Positions 6,473 through 10,116 of a stretch of 10,116 nt of DNA are shown one piece after another (positions within the stretch are counted from its first letter, which is position 1; the number at the start of each line of letters is the position of its first letter). The notes under the pieces are model-generated. The model was not told where the DNA came from. It made no database searches and worked only from the letters and a program-made list of their open reading frames with translations. Source of the DNA: an uncultured Clostridium sp. (GTDB lineage Bacteria > Bacillota > Clostridia > Lachnospirales > Lachnospiraceae); contig UQJF01000115.1 of NCBI GenBank assembly GCA_900541315.1, forward strand, positions 1 to 10,116, written 5' to 3'. The position numbers were made by a program, and so were the translations under genes.

Positions 6473-8126
6473 AGTGATCTTACACACTGTAAAACAAAAT
6501 AAAAGAATATGCATGACTTTATTTGCATCTGTGATGGGATCTGCCGGCTTTGCCCTTCTCCCACCTTTAATACTTGCAAAAGCCATTGACTGCCTTACGT
6601 CTGACCAGGCCTTTCCTTTAGCTCTGGCTCTGTCTTATTTCGGGCTGCTTCTATTAACAAATACTGCCACATCCCTGCGTGAAAGCCTTTTGACCATCTT
6701 CGGACAGCGTATCACTCATAAACTGCGCACTGTTTTGTGCCAGAAAGTCAGTCATCTGCCTGCAGATGCCTTTGTTTCCCATGATTCCGGAGCCATTGCT
6801 TCCCGTTTTGTAGGGGATGTAGATACTGTGGAAGAACTTTTTACTTCCGGTATCATCAGCATGTTTACCGATACCTGCCAACTTTGTGGTATTTTCTTTG
6901 TGATCTTCGCAAAAAACCGCGGTCTGGCAATCCTGCTGCTTTTTGTACTTCCTGTTGTATTTTTCTACACCCGTCATGTACAAAAATGTATGCTTGCATC
7001 CCAGTTAAACAACCGGGCTGCCATTGCAAAAGCTGCCGGTCATGTACCTGAAACTCTGCGCTGCATCCGCACTATCCACAATCTTCATAAAGAAATGTAC
7101 ATGGAAGAAAAATATAGTGAATTTCTGGAAGACAGCTATAAAGCGGTAGATAAAACCAATTTTTATGACGCTGTTTATTCACCGGTCATCCTTATTTCCA
7201 ACGCCCTTACGATCGCCATTGTCATGGTCTTATCTTCTTTGAAAAATGGAGAAGTCCAGCTGTTTTTCGGAATGTCTGCCGGTACTGCTGCCGCTGTTAT
7301 TTCTTATATTACACAGGTATTTACACCACTTGAAAGTATTGGCATGGAAATACAGACCATTCAATCCGCCGCTGCAGGTGTTCACAGGATCAATGAATTT
7401 TTAGATCTTCCAGAACGGAAGATCGCGGCAGAACATATTGCTGAAAATAACCTGGATCCATTTTTCACATATCCGATTGAATTTCAAAATGTTACCTTCC
7501 GATATGAAGAAAATGACCCGAATATTTTCCAGGGACTTAGTTTTTCTATTAAAGAAGGGGAACATGTCACTTTAACCGGACGCACTGGTGCCGGAAAAAG
7601 CACCATTTTCAAACTGCTTCTGGGACTTTATGATCCACAGGAAGGCCAAGTGCTGATCCAGGGTCAACCTGCATCTGCGCTTTCTGACAGCCAGAGGCGG
7701 AAGATCATCAGCTGTGTGGAACAAAATTTTTCCCTTGTTCCAGGAACGATCCGGGATCAGATCACTTTATTTGATCCGGCTATTTCTAATGAACAGGCAC
7801 AATATGCTGCTCAGCTTACTGGTCTGGATGAAGTCATAGGCCATTTTCCTGACGGTTATGACACTCCCTGCAGACCCGATTTTTTTTCCCAGGGACAGTG
7901 GCAGCTGATTTCCATTGCCAGAGCAGTGGCCGCCAATCCCCGCATCCTGCTGTTGGATGAGATCACCGCCAATCTGGACGCAGATACAGAAAAAAATGTA
8001 CTTGCCGCTTTAGACCGGGCTGGAAATGGACGTACCGTCCTTTCCATCAGTCACAGATTATATGAGTCCCTGAATTTTAAAGGCCAAAGCAGCGGCCGGC
8101 AGATTGCCATCGATCGGACTCTTTAA
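6447..8126 (+). CDS. ABC exporter half-transporter with canonical Walker B but deviant signature motif (heterodimer subunit 2)
   Basis: This 559-residue protein has a six-helix exporter membrane domain (roughly residues 15-310) followed by an ATPase domain. Motifs are Walker A GRTGAGKST (378-386), Walker B ILLLDE with the catalytic Glu present (E505), D-loop ANLD and switch His H536. The signature reads FSQGQ (480-484) instead of LSGGQ. In the head-to-tail dimer this signature faces the Walker A/B of the partner that lacks the catalytic Glu, so both defects fall in the same ATP site. That is the rule for asymmetric heterodimeric exporters and strongly supports pairing with the gene upstream. 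The start overlaps that gene by 26 bases and has an AAGGGGG ribosome binding site. Only 23 residues follow the switch His, fewer than the roughly 40-50 common in the family, so the C-terminus is short; I see no frameshift that would explain it. Substrate unknown. Confidence 0.93.
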   Translation: MKTEHSVLKVILHTVKQNKRICMTLFASVMGSAGFALLPPLILAKAIDCLTSDQAFPLALALSYFGLLLLTNTATSLRESLLTIFGQRITHKLRTVLCQKVSHLPADAFVSHDSGAIASRFVGDVDTVEELFTSGIISMFTDTCQLCGIFFVIFAKNRGLAILLLFVLPVVFFYTRHVQKCMLASQLNNRAAIAKAAGHVPETLRCIRTIHNLHKEMYMEEKYSEFLEDSYKAVDKTNFYDAVYSPVILISNALTIAIVMVLSSLKNGEVQLFFGMSAGTAAAVISYITQVFTPLESIGMEIQTIQSAAAGVHRINEFLDLPERKIAAEHIAENNLDPFFTYPIEFQNVTFRYEENDPNIFQGLSFSIKEGEHVTLTGRTGAGKSTIFKLLLGLYDPQEGQVLIQGQPASALSDSQRRKIISCVEQNFSLVPGTIRDQITLFDPAISNEQAQYAAQLTGLDEVIGHFPDGYDTPCRPDFFSQGQWQLISIARAVAANPRILLLDEITANLDADTEKNVLAALDRAGNGRTVLSISHRLYESLNFKGQSSGRQIAIDRTL

Positions 8127-8149
8127 AAAGTAATTGTTACAGCTTTTTT
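8125..8149. terminator. Possible weak bidirectional terminator between convergent genes
   Basis: GTAA (8130-8133) and TTAC (8137-8140) form a 4-bp stem with a 3-nt loop, flanked by A5 on one side and T6 on the other, between the ABC and MATE stop codons ten bases apart. The stem is short, so efficiency is doubtful. It is the only terminator-like element at this convergent junction. Confidence 0.35.
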
Positions 8150-9483
8150 CTTATATTTCTCCAGAGAACAGCCGATAAAAATACAGCTATATAATCTGTA
8201 ATGGATTGTCCATAAATTACGCCTTCCATTCCCCAGAAAAACTGTAATACATATAAAAGTGGGATCAGGAGGACGCCCTGACGCATAACAGAAAGGATCG
8301 TTGCCGGAAGCGAATGATTTACAGACTGCATGCAATTCATATTTACAAACAGCATACCGATCACAGGACCTGAGATCATGTATGCAACGAGCATCTTCAC
8401 ACCGTAATAAACCACCTCATCATCACTGATGAACATGCGGATAATCGGTTCTCTTCCTATAAAATACAACACTGTAGCCGTAATACCGGTCACAAGACAG
8501 CATATCTTTGTAAAACGCTCTACTTCCCTGAACCGGCTGATATTTCCAGCGCCATAGCTGTAACCTAATAATGGCTGTACTCCATTAGCTAATCCCATCT
8601 GCAGGAATGTAATAAACATATTCGCTTTAAATACAATACCGATGGCGGCTACCGGCGCATCTCCATATTTTACCAGGATCTGGTTGATAACAATGGTAGA
8701 TACGCTCATAAGAGCGGAAAAAATAGCGGTGGGAAGGCCGATGGCGCAGACTCTTCCTGAAATCCGTTCTCTCAATGTAAAATCTTTCGGAAGGATGGAC
8801 AGCTGTCTGGATTTTTTCAGGAAATACCATACAAAATACAGACTTGCAAGGATATTTCCAATGGTGGTCGCAATGGCTGCACCGGCAGCTCCCATATGCA
8901 GCCCAGTAATGAACAGCGGATCCAGCACAATGTTTGCAATGGTTCCCACCATACTTCCGATCATGGCTTCTTTGCTGGCGCCTTCTGACCGTACTACAAA
9001 GCTGGCTGCCGCAGACCAGATGATAAAAGGCGCTCCCCAGGCAATATACTGAACATAACCTTTAGCATATTCATAGGTTTCCCCATTTGCGCCAAAAATT
9101 TTCAGGATAAGCGACATACACGCCAATAAAAGCACTGCTGCCCCAACACCTACAGTCAGGCTGGCATATGTAATAAAAGCCGTAGTATTTTTTACTTTCT
9201 GCGGCTTTCCCTCTCCCATGGCCATAGATGCCACTGCGCTTCCGCCCATACCAAACATATTGGCAAAGGCCATAAGGAGAATAAAAATAGGATTTGTCAG
9301 GCTGACTGCCGCCACCTGAAGGGCATCGCCTGTCTGTCCTACGAAAAAGGTATCTGCCATGTTGTAGACCACTGTGACCAGGCTACTGATCACACTGGGG
9401 ATTGCCATAGCCGCTACTGCTTTTGATACTTTCATGGAACGCATCAGTTCCTGGTCATTGGTGTCTTTTTTCTGTTGTTCCAT
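8137..9483 (-). CDS. MATE family multidrug/cation efflux transporter
   Basis: This 448-residue protein has about twelve hydrophobic helices in two homologous halves, the normal size for the MATE family. The N-terminal half contains the typical YNMADTFFVGQ segment (about 40-50) after a short charged tail. The second half starts near residue 245 with GLPTAIFSALMSVST and includes QPLLGYSYGAGN. MATE pumps expel cationic drugs or metabolites using a sodium or proton gradient. The start is supported by GAAGGAAG eight bases upstream. The gene lies 28 bases after the MarR gene on the same strand and is almost certainly in its operon, recalling mepR-mepA of Staphylococcus aureus, where the MarR protein represses the pump. 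It converges on the ABC operon with ten bases between stop codons. Substrate specificity cannot be inferred. Confidence 0.94.
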   Translation of the reverse strand: MEQQKKDTNDQELMRSMKVSKAVAAMAIPSVISSLVTVVYNMADTFFVGQTGDALQVAAVSLTNPIFILLMAFANMFGMGGSAVASMAMGEGKPQKVKNTTAFITYASLTVGVGAAVLLLACMSLILKIFGANGETYEYAKGYVQYIAWGAPFIIWSAAASFVVRSEGASKEAMIGSMVGTIANIVLDPLFITGLHMGAAGAAIATTIGNILASLYFVWYFLKKSRQLSILPKDFTLRERISGRVCAIGLPTAIFSALMSVSTIVINQILVKYGDAPVAAIGIVFKANMFITFLQMGLANGVQPLLGYSYGAGNISRFREVERFTKICCLVTGITATVLYFIGREPIIRMFISDDEVVYYGVKMLVAYMISGPVIGMLFVNMNCMQSVNHSLPATILSVMRQGVLLIPLLYVLQFFWGMEGVIYGQSITDYIAVFLSAVLWRNIRKKL

Positions 9484-9511
9484 ATGTTTTACTTCCTTCT
9501 ATTCCGTTTCT

Positions 9512-9937
9512 CTATTCTGCTTCATCCAGATTTTTAAGCATTTTCTTGCCAATTTCAATAAAAATCCGTCTTTCCTCTTCTGTAATACCTTTTAGCAGCA
9601 GATTTTCTGACTCAGCGATCTCACTGGTAATAAGATGACGGATTTCCTCTGCCTTTGATGTAAGTTCGATCCGCTTTAAACGGCCGTCCTGTTTTTCACT
9701 GATCCGGCAGATGAGACCCTTGGCTTCCAGATTTTTCAGTGCTTCCGTAGCCGTAGACGGCCGCAGGCCGAATTCTTTTTCAATATCCTTCTGATAAACA
9801 GGCCTTTTCCTGCCGTCTACCAGGATATAATTTAAAATATTCCCCTGAGCTCCGCTCATTCCCAGTTTTTCCTGGAGAGCCACCGACCTGCGGCGCAGGC
9901 GGTTAGATATTTTATTGATTACTTTTCCTGTATCCAT
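9512..9937 (-). CDS. MarR family transcriptional regulator
   Basis: This 141-residue winged helix-turn-helix protein has the standard MarR length. The DNA-recognition helix is around residues 59-74 (RPSTATEALKNLEAKG) and follows VYQKDIEKEFG. The wing carries the family D-x-R motif in KQDGRLKRIELT (D84, R86). Terminal helices for dimerisation lie at about 4-24 and 95-140. The start has AAAAGGAG about ten bases upstream. As first gene of a two-gene unit with the MATE pump, it probably represses both and is released by a pump substrate. A near-palindrome just downstream of its -10 box is a candidate operator. The role is inferred from family and context; the ligand is unknown. Confidence 0.92.
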   Translation of the reverse strand: MDTGKVINKISNRLRRRSVALQEKLGMSGAQGNILNYILVDGRKRPVYQKDIEKEFGLRPSTATEALKNLEAKGLICRISEKQDGRLKRIELTSKAEEIRHLITSEIAESENLLLKGITEEERRIFIEIGKKMLKNLDEAE

Positions 9938-9994
9938 GAATATTAGACTCCTTTTAATATGAATTTGATAATATTGGTGGTATTGATCTCTATT

Positions 9995-10014
9995 ATTTAG
10001 TTCGGTTCCTAAGT
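9995..10014 (-). promoter_or_regulatory. Candidate MarR operator
   Basis: On the minus strand ACTTAG-N8-CTAAAT forms a near-perfect inverted repeat with one mismatch. It directly follows the -10 box and covers the expected transcription start, a usual site for MarR autorepression. The arm GAACTAAAT (9995-10003) recurs exactly at 10064-10072, upstream of the -35 box, without a palindromic partner. Confidence 0.45.
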
Positions 10015-10043
10015 ATTTTAAGCAAAAAAAAATTATACGTCAA
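10015..10043 (-). promoter_or_regulatory. Sigma-A promoter of the MarR-MATE operon
   Basis: Minus-strand -35 TTGACG (10038-10043), a 17-base spacer containing a T-run, and -10 TAAAAT (10015-10020). The expected start is near 10008, giving a leader of about 70 bases before the MarR start codon. Confidence 0.72.
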
Positions 10044-10063
10044 GGACTTATTGTCATATTAGG

Positions 10064-10072
10064 ATTTAGTTC
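10064..10072. repeat. Second copy of the GAACTAAAT motif upstream of the MarR promoter
   Basis: This is an exact 9-bp direct copy of the candidate operator arm at 9995-10003, 69 bases away, so the two copies flank the promoter. A MarR dimer could bind it as a half-site, or the match may be chance in AT-rich DNA. Confidence 0.4.
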
Positions 10073-10075
10073 AAT

Positions 10076-10093
10076 AGGGTCCGAAAGGGCTCT
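10076..10093 (+). other. GAAA-tetraloop hairpin at the right edge
   Basis: AGGGTCC-GAAA-GGGCTCT forms a 7-bp stem as plus-strand RNA, with two wobble pairs that would be mismatches on the minus strand. No U-tract follows. It may belong to the 5' leader or an RNA of a divergent gene beyond the window. Confidence 0.35.
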
Positions 10094-10116
10094 TCCATGT
10101 ATAAACGCATTCACGG

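Noticed and set aside
10097..10116. ATG with an upstream GAAAGGG that might begin a rightward gene
   Set aside because: Only six codons are visible and no clear plus-strand promoter was found, so it cannot be supported.

Overview
The window looks like chromosomal DNA of a low-to-mid-GC Gram-positive anaerobe. A gut Clostridia of the Lachnospiraceae type is my best guess. This rests on strong AGGAGG-type ribosome binding sites, consensus TTGACx-N17-TAnnnT promoters, short U-tailed intrinsic terminators and the gene families present. It is an inference from style; no marker gene is present.

Layout, left to right. (1) Bases 1-202 hold a strong promoter firing leftward out of the window, preceded by an AT-rich direct repeat, and the terminator of the next operon. 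(2) 203-4084, minus strand, is a two-gene TRAP transporter operon. It has a DctQ small permease, then one 1120-residue protein that joins a DctM large permease to TWO tandem, nearly identical DctP-type substrate-binding domains. The two binding domains repeat with a period of exactly 340 codons (1020 bp). (3) 4085-4663 is a 579-base intergenic region. It contains a near-consensus minus-strand promoter, about 210 nt of hairpin-rich putative RNA ending in an intrinsic terminator, a divergent plus-strand promoter and a structured leader. (4) 4664-8126, plus strand, encodes two overlapping ABC exporter half-transporters. One has the catalytic glutamate replaced by Asp and the other a deviant signature motif, as expected of an asymmetric heterodimer. 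(5) 8137-9937, minus strand, is a MarR regulator followed by a MATE efflux pump, an arrangement like mepR-mepA of Staphylococcus. (6) 9938-10116 holds the MarR promoter with a candidate operator, and a small GAAA-capped hairpin at the right edge.

Functionally the window joins one uptake system (a sodium-driven TRAP carrier, probably for an organic or sugar acid, with its receptors covalently tethered to the permease) to two export systems (an ABC heterodimer and a MATE pump). The main points of interest are the permease-receptor-receptor fusion and the RNA/terminator unit upstream of it. That unit is either a free-standing small RNA or an attenuator leader controlling the TRAP genes. I saw no CRISPR array, rRNA, recognisable tRNA or transposase.
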